Assembly: GCA_038237625.1 (NCBI GenBank)
Contig: JBBRYM010000014.1
Coordinates: forward strand, 1-64,000
Source: JAWVFM01 sp038237625
GTDB taxonomy: Bacteria > Actinomycetota > Thermoleophilia > Solirubrobacterales > 70-9
Length of the DNA stretch: 64,000 nt
Direction: 5' to 3'
Shown here: piece by piece, positions 41,841 to 51,026 of the stretch
Numbering within the stretch: the stretch's first letter is position 1
Layout of the letters: every line of letters starts with the position of its first letter
Translations under genes and position numbers: made by a program
Notes under the pieces: model-generated
Told to the model about the DNA's origin: nothing
What the model saw: the letters and a program-made list of their open reading frames with translations, nothing else
Database searches by the model: none

Positions 41841-42755
41841 GTGGGCGACCTTCGGACCATGACCTACGAGCGCGACGGCCGGGTGGCGCGGATCACGCTC
41901 GATCGCCCTGAGCGCGGCAACGGGATCACGCTCGAAATGCCTCGCGAGCTCGCCGAATGCGTCGAGCGGGCCAACCTCGACCCCGAGGTTCACCTGATCG
42001 CCCTAGCGGGTAACGGCACCGGCTTTTGCGGCGGCTACGACCTCGTGGCGTCGGCCGAGGGGATGCAGGAGGGCTTTGGCGCCGAGTCGAGCGCGGAGGG
42101 TTCGCCCCTCGACCCCCTGGTCCAGGCGCGAAATCACGACCCGCAGGGCACCTGGGACCCGGTCGTCGACTTCCAGATGATGTCCCGAAACGTCCGCGGG
42201 TTCATGAGCCTCTTTCACTCCGAGAAGCCCGTGCTGTGCAAAGTCCATGGCTACTGCGTCGCCGGCGGGACCGACATGGCCCTGTGCGCCGACCTGCTGG
42301 TCATCGAGGACAAGGCGAAGATCGGCTACCCGCCCGCCCGCGTGTGGGGGGTGCCGACAACCGCGCTGTGGGCGTCTCGGGTCGGTCCCGCGCGGGCCAA
42401 GCGCCTGCTGCTGACGGGCGACACCCTCTCGGGAACGGAGGCGGTCGATTGGGGGCTCGCCGTGGAATCAGCGCCTGCCGAGCAGCTTGACGAGTGCTTC
42501 GAGTCGCTCCTCGCGCGCGTCGCGCGAGTCCCCGTCAACCAGCTCGTCATGCACAAGCTCCTGGTCAATCAGGCCCTCTACGCGCAGGGCCTACACGCCA
42601 CCCAGGTGCTCGGGACGTTCTTCGACGGCATCGCCCGCCACACGCCGGAGGGCTTCGCGTTCCAGCAGCGCGCCGCGGAGGCAGGGTTCCGCGAGGCAGT
42701 TCGCGAGCGCGACGAGCCTTTCGGCGACCACGGCCGCTCGACGTTCAAGGGCTAG
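41841..42755 (+). CDS. enoyl-CoA hydratase/isomerase (crotonase family)
   Basis: This is a 304-residue crotonase-fold protein that hydrates or isomerises enoyl-CoA. The oxyanion-hole sequences are GNGTGFCGGYDL and VHGYCVAGGTDMALCADLLV. The usual Glu acid/base positions are not obvious: the second site reads PARVWGVPTT in place of F-x-x-P-E, so hydratase chemistry is uncertain. An insertion around 75-105 lengthens the protein. TAGCCT lies 6 bases before the GTG. The following thioesterase begins directly after its stop, suggesting acyl-CoA turnover. Confidence 0.85.
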   Translation: MGDLRTMTYERDGRVARITLDRPERGNGITLEMPRELAECVERANLDPEVHLIALAGNGTGFCGGYDLVASAEGMQEGFGAESSAEGSPLDPLVQARNHDPQGTWDPVVDFQMMSRNVRGFMSLFHSEKPVLCKVHGYCVAGGTDMALCADLLVIEDKAKIGYPPARVWGVPTTALWASRVGPARAKRLLLTGDTLSGTEAVDWGLAVESAPAEQLDECFESLLARVARVPVNQLVMHKLLVNQALYAQGLHATQVLGTFFDGIARHTPEGFAFQQRAAEAGFREAVRERDEPFGDHGRSTFKG

Positions 42756-43229
42756 ATGAGCGAGCCCTCAGTCAACAGGGACTTCACCGCCGAATCGTTG
42801 CGCCAGTGGTTTGCTTCGCTCGACCGGCGAACCTTTCCCACGGACCTCGGTATCGAGCCCGTCGACATCAACGACGAACGGGCCGTGGGGCGCTTGGTCG
42901 TCGACGATCGCCACCTGCATCCGGGCCGGCTTGTCCACGGCGGCGTCTGGGTTGGATTCGGCGACACCGTCGCTGCCTGGGAAACTTTCCGTCACCTGCC
43001 GGCGGGCTACGACTTCACCACCGTCGAGCTGAAGCTGAACGCATTCGCGGCCGGTCGCATCGGCGACGAGCTGATCGCAACCGCAAGCCATCTGCACGAG
43101 GGTCGCTCTACCCACGTCATCGCCGTGGACATCCAGCACGGAGACGGTCGCCGGGCAGCGCACCTGATCGTCACTCAATTCATCCTCGCGCCCGAATCGA
43201 CCGGCCCGGGCGAGCGCGCGGCCGACTAG
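42756..43229 (+). CDS. PaaI-like hotdog thioesterase
   Basis: This is a 157-residue acyl-CoA thioesterase of the hotdog fold. HLHPGRLVHGGVWVGFGDTVA is the PaaI/4HBT signature (HGG and D), followed by a strand TTVELKLNAFA. It hydrolyses acyl-CoA to release CoA. The ATG follows the crotonase stop without a gap, so the two are co-translated and probably act on the same class of acyl-CoA. Confidence 0.85.
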   Translation: MSEPSVNRDFTAESLRQWFASLDRRTFPTDLGIEPVDINDERAVGRLVVDDRHLHPGRLVHGGVWVGFGDTVAAWETFRHLPAGYDFTTVELKLNAFAAGRIGDELIATASHLHEGRSTHVIAVDIQHGDGRRAAHLIVTQFILAPESTGPGERAAD

Positions 43230-43232
43230 TTG

Positions 43233-44660
43233 TTACGGGACGCGGTGGATCTCGAAGAGGTTGGTGCCGAGCTGCTGCTCAGGTAGCCCGGCCGTGATCG
43301 CGATCAGATCGCCCGATGTCGCGACGCCTTCCTCGCGAGCCAGCCGCGCGCAGTCGTCGAGCAGGTCGCGAAGGCTCGTCCAGTCCTTTGCGATCACACA
43401 CTGCACCCCGAACAGCAGGTTGAGCCGTCGCACCGTCTCGGGGCGCGGCGAGACCGCCAGCACCGGCACCCTCGGGCGATGCGCCGAAAGAAGCCGCGCG
43501 GTCCTGCCGCTGCGCGTCGGCACAACGAGCGCGGCCAGGCCCAGGGTGTATGTGGAGCCGACTGCGGCCCTCGCCACCGAGCTGGCGACGTCGCCGGGCT
43601 CGGTGGCGGCGCGGTTGAGGAGCCAATCGCCGTAGGGCAGCTCGGGCTCCACCTCGCGGGCGATCCGGTCCATCACGCGCACGGCTTCGACCGGATGCTC
43701 GCCGACCGCCGTCTCCTCGGAGAGCATCACCGCGTCGGTGCCCTGCCAGATCGCGTTGGCGACGTCGTTGACTTCCGCTCGGGTCGGTCGCGGTGAGGTG
43801 ACCATCGATGCGAGCATCTGGGTCGCGGTGATCGATGGCTTGGAGTGCTTGCCGGCGAGCGCGAGGAGGTTCCTCTGCACGACGGGGACCCGGGCGAGCG
43901 GCAGCTCGATGCCGAGGTCGCCGCGCGCCACCATGATCCCGCTGACCGCGGCGTCGATGATCGAGTCGGCGTTTTCGGCGGCCTGCGGCTTCTCGATCTT
44001 CGCGATCAACGGGATGTCTGAACCGGCAACGCGAAGTCGCCGCTCCACCGGCATGAGATCCTCGGCGCGGCGAACGAACGAGACGGCGAGCAGATCGATT
44101 CCCTCCGCCACGGCGAAGTCGACCCAGGCCAGGTCCTCCTGGCCGGCCGAGGGAAGCGCGACGTCGGCGCCCGGGAGGTTGAGGCCCTGGTGCGAGGAGA
44201 CCCTGCCTCCAACCTCGACCTCGCACACGACCTCCGACGCCTCGGGGGTGAGGACGCGGAGGCGGATACGCCCGTCGGCCAAATACACATCGCCGCCCGG
44301 GTGGACCGCCGCAGGCAGTCCCGCCCAAGTGACAGGAAGCTGGCCCGGGGTGGCGCCGTCGCCGCCGACCGTGAGGGTGATGCGCTGGCCGGGGCGCAAA
44401 TCGACACCCCCGCCCTTGATGTCGCCCAGCCGTAGTTTCGGGCCGGGCAGGTCGCCGAGCAGGCCCACCTCCCGGCCTGCCAGTCGCGCCGCCTCGCGTG
44501 CCATTGCGACGATTTCGCGGTGATCGTCCGCGGTCCCGTGCGAGAAGTTGAGGCGGAAGACATCGGCGCCGGCGTCGATCAGCTCGCGCATCCGCTCGAC
44601 CGAGCGCGTTGCTGGCCCGATGGTCGCGACGATCTTGGTGCGCCGGCGCTGCTCGGGCAT
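43233..44660 (-). CDS. pyk: pyruvate kinase
   Basis: This is a 475-residue glycolytic enzyme converting PEP and ADP to pyruvate and ATP. TKIVATIGPAT at the start, RLNFSHG, the active-site LIAKIEKPQA with the catalytic Lys, MVARGDLGIELP and TRAEVNDVANAIWQGTDAVMLSEETAVGE-type landmarks (in order) are complete. The C-terminal allosteric domain includes VPTRSGRTARLLS. Length is normal. It is convergent with the thioesterase gene (3 bases apart) and lies 12 bases downstream of the P-type ATPase gene on the same strand. Confidence 0.96.
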   Translation of the reverse strand: MPEQRRRTKIVATIGPATRSVERMRELIDAGADVFRLNFSHGTADDHREIVAMAREAARLAGREVGLLGDLPGPKLRLGDIKGGGVDLRPGQRITLTVGGDGATPGQLPVTWAGLPAAVHPGGDVYLADGRIRLRVLTPEASEVVCEVEVGGRVSSHQGLNLPGADVALPSAGQEDLAWVDFAVAEGIDLLAVSFVRRAEDLMPVERRLRVAGSDIPLIAKIEKPQAAENADSIIDAAVSGIMVARGDLGIELPLARVPVVQRNLLALAGKHSKPSITATQMLASMVTSPRPTRAEVNDVANAIWQGTDAVMLSEETAVGEHPVEAVRVMDRIAREVEPELPYGDWLLNRAATEPGDVASSVARAAVGSTYTLGLAALVVPTRSGRTARLLSAHRPRVPVLAVSPRPETVRRLNLLFGVQCVIAKDWTSLRDLLDDCARLAREEGVATSGDLIAITAGLPEQQLGTNLFEIHRVP

Positions 44661-44672
44661 TCGCCTAGGTTG

Positions 44673-47219
44673 TCACGCCTCGGTTTCCCTGGGAGGCGGG
44701 TCCAGGACCGCGGTTTCGTCTGTGCGCGGGGGCTTCCGGTTCTCCGCCGGAGCGGCCGCGGTGGGAACGGCGGGGACATTGGCGCTACGCGCCGAGTGCG
44801 TCGGTCCCGGCACGTCGGGCGGCGGCCCGATGTCGGGAGCCTCGAGGCGCTGGATGTACGGCACCCGCCAGGCGACGGCGGCGAGCAGGAGCCCCGCAGC
44901 TACCGAGACGAGCGCGAGAAACCACTGGCCCGCGGAGAGCAGCTCGAGGTCGAAGAAATGGCGCACCGGGGCGGCTGCCAGGCCGAGGGCGAAGATCGCG
45001 CCGAGCCCCGCGATCAGCGCGAGCATGTAGCTCTGGATCGTGATGTGCTCGCGGCCTGGGCCTCGCTCGAGGAGCAGGATGAACGACAGGCCGAGGACGA
45101 TCAGGGTGGTCGTCGCCGCGGTTCGTCCTTCAGCCAAAGACCCGCCGAAGACCTGGTCGACGAGGAAGAGGGAGAGCAGCGAGGCAACGCCCATGGCCAC
45201 CCCGGCCGGGACCGCGAAGGCCGATAGTGCGCGGAGAAGCCGGCCCCGGTAGAGGGGGCCCTCGCTCGGAGCGAGGGCCAGCACGAACGAGGGGATCCCG
45301 ATGGTGATGGTGGCGGCGACCGTCAGCTGGCGCGGCAGGAACGGGAACGCAAAGCCGGTGATCGCGGCGTAGAGGATCAGAAAGGCGGCGTACACCGACT
45401 TCGTCAGGTAAAGCCGGCCGAGGCGATGGATGTTGCGGGCGATGCGCCGGCCCTCGGCCACGGCGCGGGGCAGCATCGAGAACTGGTCGGCGAGCAAGAC
45501 GATGTCGGCGACTCCCTTGGTGACCTGGCTACCCGACCCCATGGCGACCGCCAGGCGTGAGCGCTTGAGTGCCGGGACGTCGTTGACGCCGTCGCCGATC
45601 ATCGCGGTGAATCTCCCGCGGTCGGACAGAGCGCCCACCAGGGCCTGCTTCTGCTCCGGCGTGATCCGGCAGAACACGGTGTTGGCCTCGGCCGCAAGCG
45701 CCAGGCCGGAGCTGTCGTCGGGCAGGTCGGGCCCCTCGATGACGCCCGCGCTGGCGGGGACGCCGACGGCCTGGGCCACGGCGGTGACCGTCTCGCGGGC
45801 GTCGCCGGAGATCAGCTTCAGGTCGACCTGCTGCTCGCGCATGAACGCGACGGTCTCGATCGCGTCGGGTCGTAGCTGCTCGGAGAGAACGATGAGCGCG
45901 CGCGCCTCGATGGTCGGCGGCGGCTGTTTCGCAGGGTCGTCGGGAAGCGGCCCGCGAGCTTCCCCGAAGGCGACGACGCGCCTACCGGCCGAGGTGTGCT
46001 CGGCGAGCTTCGCAGCCAGGGCGGGCGGCAGCTCGAGCGCACCCGCCCGACCCAGGATGTCCGGCGCGCCCATCACGAAGCTCCGCGATGCCCCGCTACC
46101 GTCGAGCGTGGCGCCGCTCCATTTCCACGCCGAGGAGAACGGGACCTCGGCGCTCACCGGTACGGGCGAGGACACGTAGCGCTCGGCGATCGCCTGCAGC
46201 GTGCGATTGCGCTCGCCCACCGAGTGCGCGAACCGGCCGAGCGCCTGCTCGGTGGGGCGCGGGTTCTCGGGATCCGCGAACTCGACTTCCGCGAGGTTCA
46301 GCGTGCCGTCGGTGAGGGTGCCCGTCTTGTCGACGCAGATCGTGTCGACGGCGGCCAGCGCCTCGGTGGCGCTGATCTGCTGGACGAGCGTCTGCATCGC
46401 CGCCAGGCGGCGCGCCGCCACCGCGAGCGTCACCGACATCAACAGGACGAGTCCCTCCGGGACCATCGTCACCAGCCCCGCCGCGGCGGTCTGCGCCGCC
46501 TCGTGGAGGCCGACGCTGCGCGCGTTGAGGGCGAGCAGGAGAAGGATCCCCAGCGGCACCATCACCGCCGTCGTCGCGACGAGGACGCGGTTCACCTCGA
46601 TCTGAAGGGGGGAGGGAGGATGGCGGAAGGCCCTGGCCTCGCCCGCGATCTTGCCGGCGTAGCTTCGCTCGCGAACCGCGTCGACTTCATAGTGACCCGA
46701 GCCCGCGAGGCAGAACGCGCCCGAGAGCGCCCGGTCGCCGGGGCCCTTGCGGACCCCGTCGGCCTCGCCGGTCAGCACCGACTCGTCGAGCGTGAGGGCC
46801 CGGGCGTCGACGACGTCCCCGTCGGCGACCAGCTGGTCGCCGGGCTGAATTCGAACGATGTCGCCCGGGACGATTTCCTCGGCCGTCAGCTCAACCTCAT
46901 GGCCGTCGCGAAAAACTCGCGCCCGCGGAGCGACCAGGAGTGCCAGCTGGTCCAGGGTCTCCTTGGCCTTCATCTCCTGGCGGATCCCGATGACCGAGTT
47001 GACGATCGCGACCACGCCGAAGAGCGCGTCAGCGAAAAGCCCGAGGCCCACCAGGACGACGAAGAACGCGCCGAGGATCGCGTTGAAGAGCGTGAACACA
47101 TTGCCCGCCACGATCGACGCCATCGATCGCGATGAGGTCGGCTCGACCGGGCCGAGTCGCGCCAGACGGTTCGCGGCCTCTGCGCTTGAGAGGCCTGTCG
47201 GCTGCGCCCGCGCGTTCAC
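44673..47219 (-). CDS. P-type cation ATPase, CtpE-like
   Basis: This is an 848-residue cation pump. Phosphorylated Asp297 lies in DKTGTLT, TGEAD (150-154) is the actuator loop, MIGDGVNDVPALK the hinge motif, and VPEGLV in helix 4 binds the ion. The set and the long ANVFTLFNAILG-like N-terminal helix resemble mycobacterial CtpE, a calcium-uptake ATPase, better than KdpB or copper pumps; no CPC motif or heavy-metal domain is present. The C-terminal 50 residues are Pro/Ala-rich and disordered. TATAGA stands 7 bases before GTG 47219; an upstream in-frame ATG would overlap the divergent ABC gene. Confidence 0.85.
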   Translation of the reverse strand: MNARAQPTGLSSAEAANRLARLGPVEPTSSRSMASIVAGNVFTLFNAILGAFFVVLVGLGLFADALFGVVAIVNSVIGIRQEMKAKETLDQLALLVAPRARVFRDGHEVELTAEEIVPGDIVRIQPGDQLVADGDVVDARALTLDESVLTGEADGVRKGPGDRALSGAFCLAGSGHYEVDAVRERSYAGKIAGEARAFRHPPSPLQIEVNRVLVATTAVMVPLGILLLLALNARSVGLHEAAQTAAAGLVTMVPEGLVLLMSVTLAVAARRLAAMQTLVQQISATEALAAVDTICVDKTGTLTDGTLNLAEVEFADPENPRPTEQALGRFAHSVGERNRTLQAIAERYVSSPVPVSAEVPFSSAWKWSGATLDGSGASRSFVMGAPDILGRAGALELPPALAAKLAEHTSAGRRVVAFGEARGPLPDDPAKQPPPTIEARALIVLSEQLRPDAIETVAFMREQQVDLKLISGDARETVTAVAQAVGVPASAGVIEGPDLPDDSSGLALAAEANTVFCRITPEQKQALVGALSDRGRFTAMIGDGVNDVPALKRSRLAVAMGSGSQVTKGVADIVLLADQFSMLPRAVAEGRRIARNIHRLGRLYLTKSVYAAFLILYAAITGFAFPFLPRQLTVAATITIGIPSFVLALAPSEGPLYRGRLLRALSAFAVPAGVAMGVASLLSLFLVDQVFGGSLAEGRTAATTTLIVLGLSFILLLERGPGREHITIQSYMLALIAGLGAIFALGLAAAPVRHFFDLELLSAGQWFLALVSVAAGLLLAAVAWRVPYIQRLEAPDIGPPPDVPGPTHSARSANVPAVPTAAAPAENRKPPRTDETAVLDPPPRETEA

Positions 47220-47265
47220 GCCCTCATCTATACCGGAGCCCCACCAGGGGTAGGATCGCGATGCA

Positions 47266-48459
47266 TTGGCGCAGCAGGGCGAAACAGGGCCGGGATCGGC
47301 GGCTGCTGCCCTCGCCGTCGAGTTCCGCGGGGCCACGAAGCGCTACCCCGGCGCCGATCGCGACGCGGTACAAGCGCTGAGCCTCGTTGTCGAGCCGGGC
47401 GAGATCTGCGTTTTCGTCGGTCCCTCCGGCTGCGGCAAGACCACTGCGATGCGGATGGTCAACCGCATGGTCGAGATCACGGGCGGCGACATCCTTGTCG
47501 GCGAGCGGTCGGTGCGCGAGCGCTCGTCGGCCGAGCTGCGGCGCGAGATCGGCTATGTGATCCAGCAGACGGGGCTCTTCCCCCACCGCACGATCGCCGA
47601 CAACATCGCGACGGTCCCAAAGCTCCTAGGGTGGGACCGCGAACGCATCGACGCCCGCGTGAAGGAGCTGATTGCCCTGGTCGGCCTGGACCCCGACCTC
47701 GCCGATCGCTATCCGGCGCAGCTCTCAGGGGGTCAGCAGCAGCGCGCGGGCGTCGCCCGGGCCCTGGCCGCGGACCCCGGCGTGATGCTGATGGACGAGC
47801 CATTCGGCGCGGTCGACCCGATCAACCGCGAGCGACTTCAGAACGAGTTTCTGCGGCTTCAGGCCGAGGTCCGCAAGACCATCCTCTTCGTCACCCACGA
47901 CATCGACGAGGCGATCAAGATGGGCGACCGGATCGCGGTGATGCGCGAGGGCGGCGTCATCGCCCAGTACGCGACCCCGGCCGAGCTGCTGATGGCGCCG
48001 GCAGACTCCTTCGTCGAAGACTTCGTCGGCGCCGACCGCGCCTTGAAGCGCCTCGCGCTCATGCGGGTGGGCGACATCGACCTCTGGGAGGCTCCGCTGG
48101 CGTTCGTGGGCCAGGCGAGCAGCGAGGTGCGCGCGAAGCTCGAGGGTGCCGAGGTTCCGCACGCGCTCTTGGTCGATTCCGAGCGCCGGCCCCTGGGCTG
48201 GCTCTCCGACGCCGACCTGCAGGCCCCGACGGTGAGCGCGCGGCCGGACTCCAGCGCCGAGCCGATCCTGGACGTCGCCGACGTTCTGCGCGACGCGCTG
48301 TCGGATCTGATGCAGGCGGAGAGCATGTACGCGCCGGTTGTCGACAAAGACGGGCGCATCGCCGGCGTTCTCTCGGTCGCGATCATCTCCGAGTTCCTAG
48401 GCTCCGTTGAGGCCCTCACCGACGAGCACCCCGCGGCCGAGCGGCCGCTCGTGGACTGA
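47266..48459 (+). CDS. opuCA: betaine/choline-type ABC transporter ATPase with CBS domains
   Basis: This is a 397-residue ATPase of the OpuA/OpuC/ProV group that imports compatible solutes. GPSGCGKTTA is Walker A, QQTGLFPHRTI the Q-loop, LSGGQQQRAGVARAL the signature and LMDEPFGAVDPI Walker B. The tail (about 260-385) contains a CBS pair, the first module degenerate and the second ending APVVDKDGRIAGVLSVA. In OpuA, CBS modules sense ionic strength or c-di-AMP. TTG 47266 is the first in-frame start. Two permease genes and a binding-protein gene follow in one operon. Confidence 0.9.
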   Translation: MAQQGETGPGSAAAALAVEFRGATKRYPGADRDAVQALSLVVEPGEICVFVGPSGCGKTTAMRMVNRMVEITGGDILVGERSVRERSSAELRREIGYVIQQTGLFPHRTIADNIATVPKLLGWDRERIDARVKELIALVGLDPDLADRYPAQLSGGQQQRAGVARALAADPGVMLMDEPFGAVDPINRERLQNEFLRLQAEVRKTILFVTHDIDEAIKMGDRIAVMREGGVIAQYATPAELLMAPADSFVEDFVGADRALKRLALMRVGDIDLWEAPLAFVGQASSEVRAKLEGAEVPHALLVDSERRPLGWLSDADLQAPTVSARPDSSAEPILDVADVLRDALSDLMQAESMYAPVVDKDGRIAGVLSVAIISEFLGSVEALTDEHPAAERPLVD

Positions 48460-48461
48460 CG

Positions 48462-49217
48462 ATGATCGCGCTCGCCACAAAGCTGCCGCTGGCCGACGCC
48501 GCGGCCAACAGCTGCGCGCCCGGACTTCCCGCGAGCTTCTGCCACCAGCACTCCACCACCAGCTGCGTGGCTCGCAACGGGTTCTTCTGCGCGAGCTGGG
48601 CGGTGGACAACCTCGATCGTTACGCAGGCCCCTTCGCCAAGCACGCGCTCATCGTGGTCATCTCGGTCGGGGTCGGTTGCGCGATTGCGATCGCGCTCGC
48701 CGTCCTCTCCCACCGCTTCCGATGGCTGGTGCCTCCGCTGACCGGGTTCACCGGAGTGCTTTACACGGTGCCCAGCATCGCCTTCTTCTTCCTGCTTTTG
48801 CCGATCACCGGTTTCGGGACCGACACCGCGGTCATCGCGCTCTCCGCCTACACGCTGCAGATCATCTATCGCAACACGGTCGCCGGCCTTGCCAACGTTC
48901 CTCCTGAGGCCCTCGACGCGGGGAGGGGCATGGGAATGACCGCTCGCCAGCTTCTGTGGAAGGTGGAGATGCCGCTCGCCGTGCCGGAGATCATTGCCGG
49001 GCTGCGAATCGCGACCGTCTCGACCGTCGCCATCGCCACGCTCGCATTCTTCGCGGGCGCCGGTGGCCTCGGCGACCCGCTCTACAAGGACATCAGCTTC
49101 AAGACCAACGTGATCCTCGCGGGCGGACTGGCGATCCTGATGGCCATCGGCTTCGACCTGCTTCTGCTCCTGCTCCAGAGACTTGTCACGCCATGGCGGC
49201 GAGCGAGGCCTGCGTGA
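48462..49217 (+). CDS. opuCB: betaine/choline-type ABC permease 1
   Basis: The 251-residue permease has about six helices. GFTGVLYTVPSIAFFFLLLP and the cytoplasmic EALDAGRGMGMTARQLLWKVEMPLAVPEII (EAA-like loop) are hallmarks of OpuCB/OpuBB. The N-terminal 45 residues are unusually Cys-rich (four Cys) and probably extracytoplasmic. Its ATG follows the ATPase stop by 2 bases, and its own stop overlaps the next gene (GTGA). It works as a heterodimer with the second permease. Confidence 0.9.
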   Translation: MIALATKLPLADAAANSCAPGLPASFCHQHSTTSCVARNGFFCASWAVDNLDRYAGPFAKHALIVVISVGVGCAIAIALAVLSHRFRWLVPPLTGFTGVLYTVPSIAFFFLLLPITGFGTDTAVIALSAYTLQIIYRNTVAGLANVPPEALDAGRGMGMTARQLLWKVEMPLAVPEIIAGLRIATVSTVAIATLAFFAGAGGLGDPLYKDISFKTNVILAGGLAILMAIGFDLLLLLLQRLVTPWRRARPA

Positions 49218-49951
49218 GCGGCCACCTACTGCCGCTGGCCTCGGTGCTCGACTCGTTCCGTGGAGCGTTCGACTTCATGCTCCACCAGCGCGACTCGGTG
49301 ACCGGGGGTGGCGTCCAGGTCGGCGGCCTCTCGGCGGTGGGACATCTCGCCTGGACGCAGCTTTGGGTCAGCGCCCTCGCCCTCGGCGTGTCCTTCGCGA
49401 TCGCGCTGCCCGCGGGGCTCATACTCGGGCACCGCGGCAAGGGGGAGTTCTTGGCGGTGGGGCTGGGGAACGCGGCGCGTGCCATCCCTGAGCTCGGGGT
49501 GATCGCCTTTCTTGTCGCCTTCGTCGGGGTCGGGCTGCGCAACGTAACCATCGCGCTGATGATCCTCGGCATCCCGCCGATCCTCACCAACACCTTCGTC
49601 GCGATTCGCCAGGTCGACCGCGGAGCCGTTGACGCCGCTCGCGGGATGGGGATGCGCGGCGCGCAGATAGTCGCGCGAGTCGAGCTGCCGCTCGCGGCGC
49701 CGACGATCATGACGGGGGTGAGGACCGCGGCCATCAACATCGTCGCCACCGCCACCATTGCCTCGCTCGTTGGAGTCGCGACGCTCGGGAAGCTGATTCT
49801 GGGCCAAGACACCTACGGTGTCGATGGGGTCCTCGCGGGGGCGATCCTGGTCGCGCTCCTGGCTCTCATGGTCGAGCTGGGGCTCTCGGCGGTGCAGCGT
49901 TTGATCACGCCGCGCGGTTTGCGTTTGCAGCGAAGTGCCTCGCGTGCATAG
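49214..49951 (+). CDS. opuCD: betaine/choline-type ABC permease 2
   Basis: This second permease of the solute importer has 245 residues if it begins at GTG 49214, which overlaps the upstream stop and has GAGG 5 bases before it; ATG 49193 is an alternative. About six helices are predicted. GNAARAIPELGVIAFLVAFVGVG and AVDAARGMGMRGAQIVARVELPLAAPTIM, the coupling loop, identify the OpuCD type. It is followed after 52 bases by the binding-protein gene. Confidence 0.9.
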   Translation: MSGHLLPLASVLDSFRGAFDFMLHQRDSVTGGGVQVGGLSAVGHLAWTQLWVSALALGVSFAIALPAGLILGHRGKGEFLAVGLGNAARAIPELGVIAFLVAFVGVGLRNVTIALMILGIPPILTNTFVAIRQVDRGAVDAARGMGMRGAQIVARVELPLAAPTIMTGVRTAAINIVATATIASLVGVATLGKLILGQDTYGVDGVLAGAILVALLALMVELGLSAVQRLITPRGLRLQRSASRA

Positions 49952-50003
49952 GATTCGCGTAGGGGTTAGCTCCCGCGTCGTTCAACTAGAGGGGAATTCT
50001 CAG

Positions 50004-50984
50004 ATGTCATCCGCCCGCCCACGGAATCTTGTCACGCTGGCCGCTGCCGGCGTTCTTGCTCTCGGCGTCGCCGCCTGCGGCTCGAGCAGCGACACAACGA
50101 GCAGCAGCTCAGGCGCGCCGTCCAGCGCGGATCTGATTCAGTCGAATTCGGCCAACGGCAAGATCAAGCTGACGGTCGGCTCCAAGAACTTCACCGAGCA
50201 GTTCGTTCTCGGCGAGATCTACGCGCAGGCTCTCCAGGCGGCGGGCTATGACGTCAAGAAGCAGCTCAACCTGGGCTCGGAGACGATCGCGCTGAAGGCT
50301 CTGAAGGACGGCCAGATCAGCGGCTATCCCGAGTACACCTCCACGGCGCTGGGATCGTTCTTCCAGGTTCCGGCGCAGAAGATTCCATCGGACGCTACTC
50401 AGGCTTCCGACATGGCCAAGGCCGATCTCGAGAAGGAGGGCCTCACCTCCTTCGCGCCGACGCCCTTCGCCGACGCGAACGCTGTGGGTACGCTCACCTC
50501 CACGGCCGACAAGCTCGGTCTGCAGAAGATCTCCGACCTCCAAGGCAAGTCACAGGATCTGACCCTGGCCGGCTCGCCGCAGTGCAGCGAGCGCATCGAT
50601 TGCCTCGCCGGCCTGGAGAAGAACTACGGCCTGAAGTTCAAGAAGTTCACGCCGGTCGACATCGGCCTGCGCTACTCCGTGCTCGACCACGGTGACGCTG
50701 ACCTCTCGATCCTCTTCACCAGCGACGCTCAGCTGGCCAACAGCAACAAGTACACGATCCTCGAGGACGACAAGGGCCTGATCCCGTCGGGCAACGTGAT
50801 CTTCATCACCTCCCAGAAGGTCGCGCAGCAGGCGGGTCCCGACTTCCAGTCGACGATCGAGAAGGTTCAGCAGAACCTGACCCTCCCGGTCATCCAGGAG
50901 CTGAACTCGGAGGTCGACATCGACAAGAAGGCCCCGGCCGACGTCGCGGCCCACTACCTGAAGTCCAGCGGCTTCATCAAGTAG
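50004..50984 (+). CDS. opuCC: betaine/choline-type substrate-binding lipoprotein
   Basis: This is a 326-residue lipoprotein. The signal ends in LALGVAAC, with the lipidated Cys at about residue 25, followed by a Ser-rich linker. The QAT/OpuAC-type domain starts KIKLTVGSKNFTEQFVLGEI and ISGYPEYTSTAL, as in quaternary-amine binding proteins. ATG 50004 has GAGGGG 10 bases before it, while an upstream in-frame start would overlap the permease. It delivers a quaternary amine such as glycine betaine or choline to the two permeases; the exact ligand is not shown. Confidence 0.92.
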   Translation: MSSARPRNLVTLAAAGVLALGVAACGSSSDTTSSSSGAPSSADLIQSNSANGKIKLTVGSKNFTEQFVLGEIYAQALQAAGYDVKKQLNLGSETIALKALKDGQISGYPEYTSTALGSFFQVPAQKIPSDATQASDMAKADLEKEGLTSFAPTPFADANAVGTLTSTADKLGLQKISDLQGKSQDLTLAGSPQCSERIDCLAGLEKNYGLKFKKFTPVDIGLRYSVLDHGDADLSILFTSDAQLANSNKYTILEDDKGLIPSGNVIFITSQKVAQQAGPDFQSTIEKVQQNLTLPVIQELNSEVDIDKKAPADVAAHYLKSSGFIK

Positions 50985-51026
50985 ACGCGGGCGGCCCACC
51001 AGCGGTTTAAATAGGCTCAGCGCCGG

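Noticed and set aside
16580..43500. Additional CCGAAAG sequences inside thiX, thiZ, the VWA gene and pyk
   Set aside because: They lack the flanking hairpins and lie within conserved coding sequence, so they are not counted as repeat copies.
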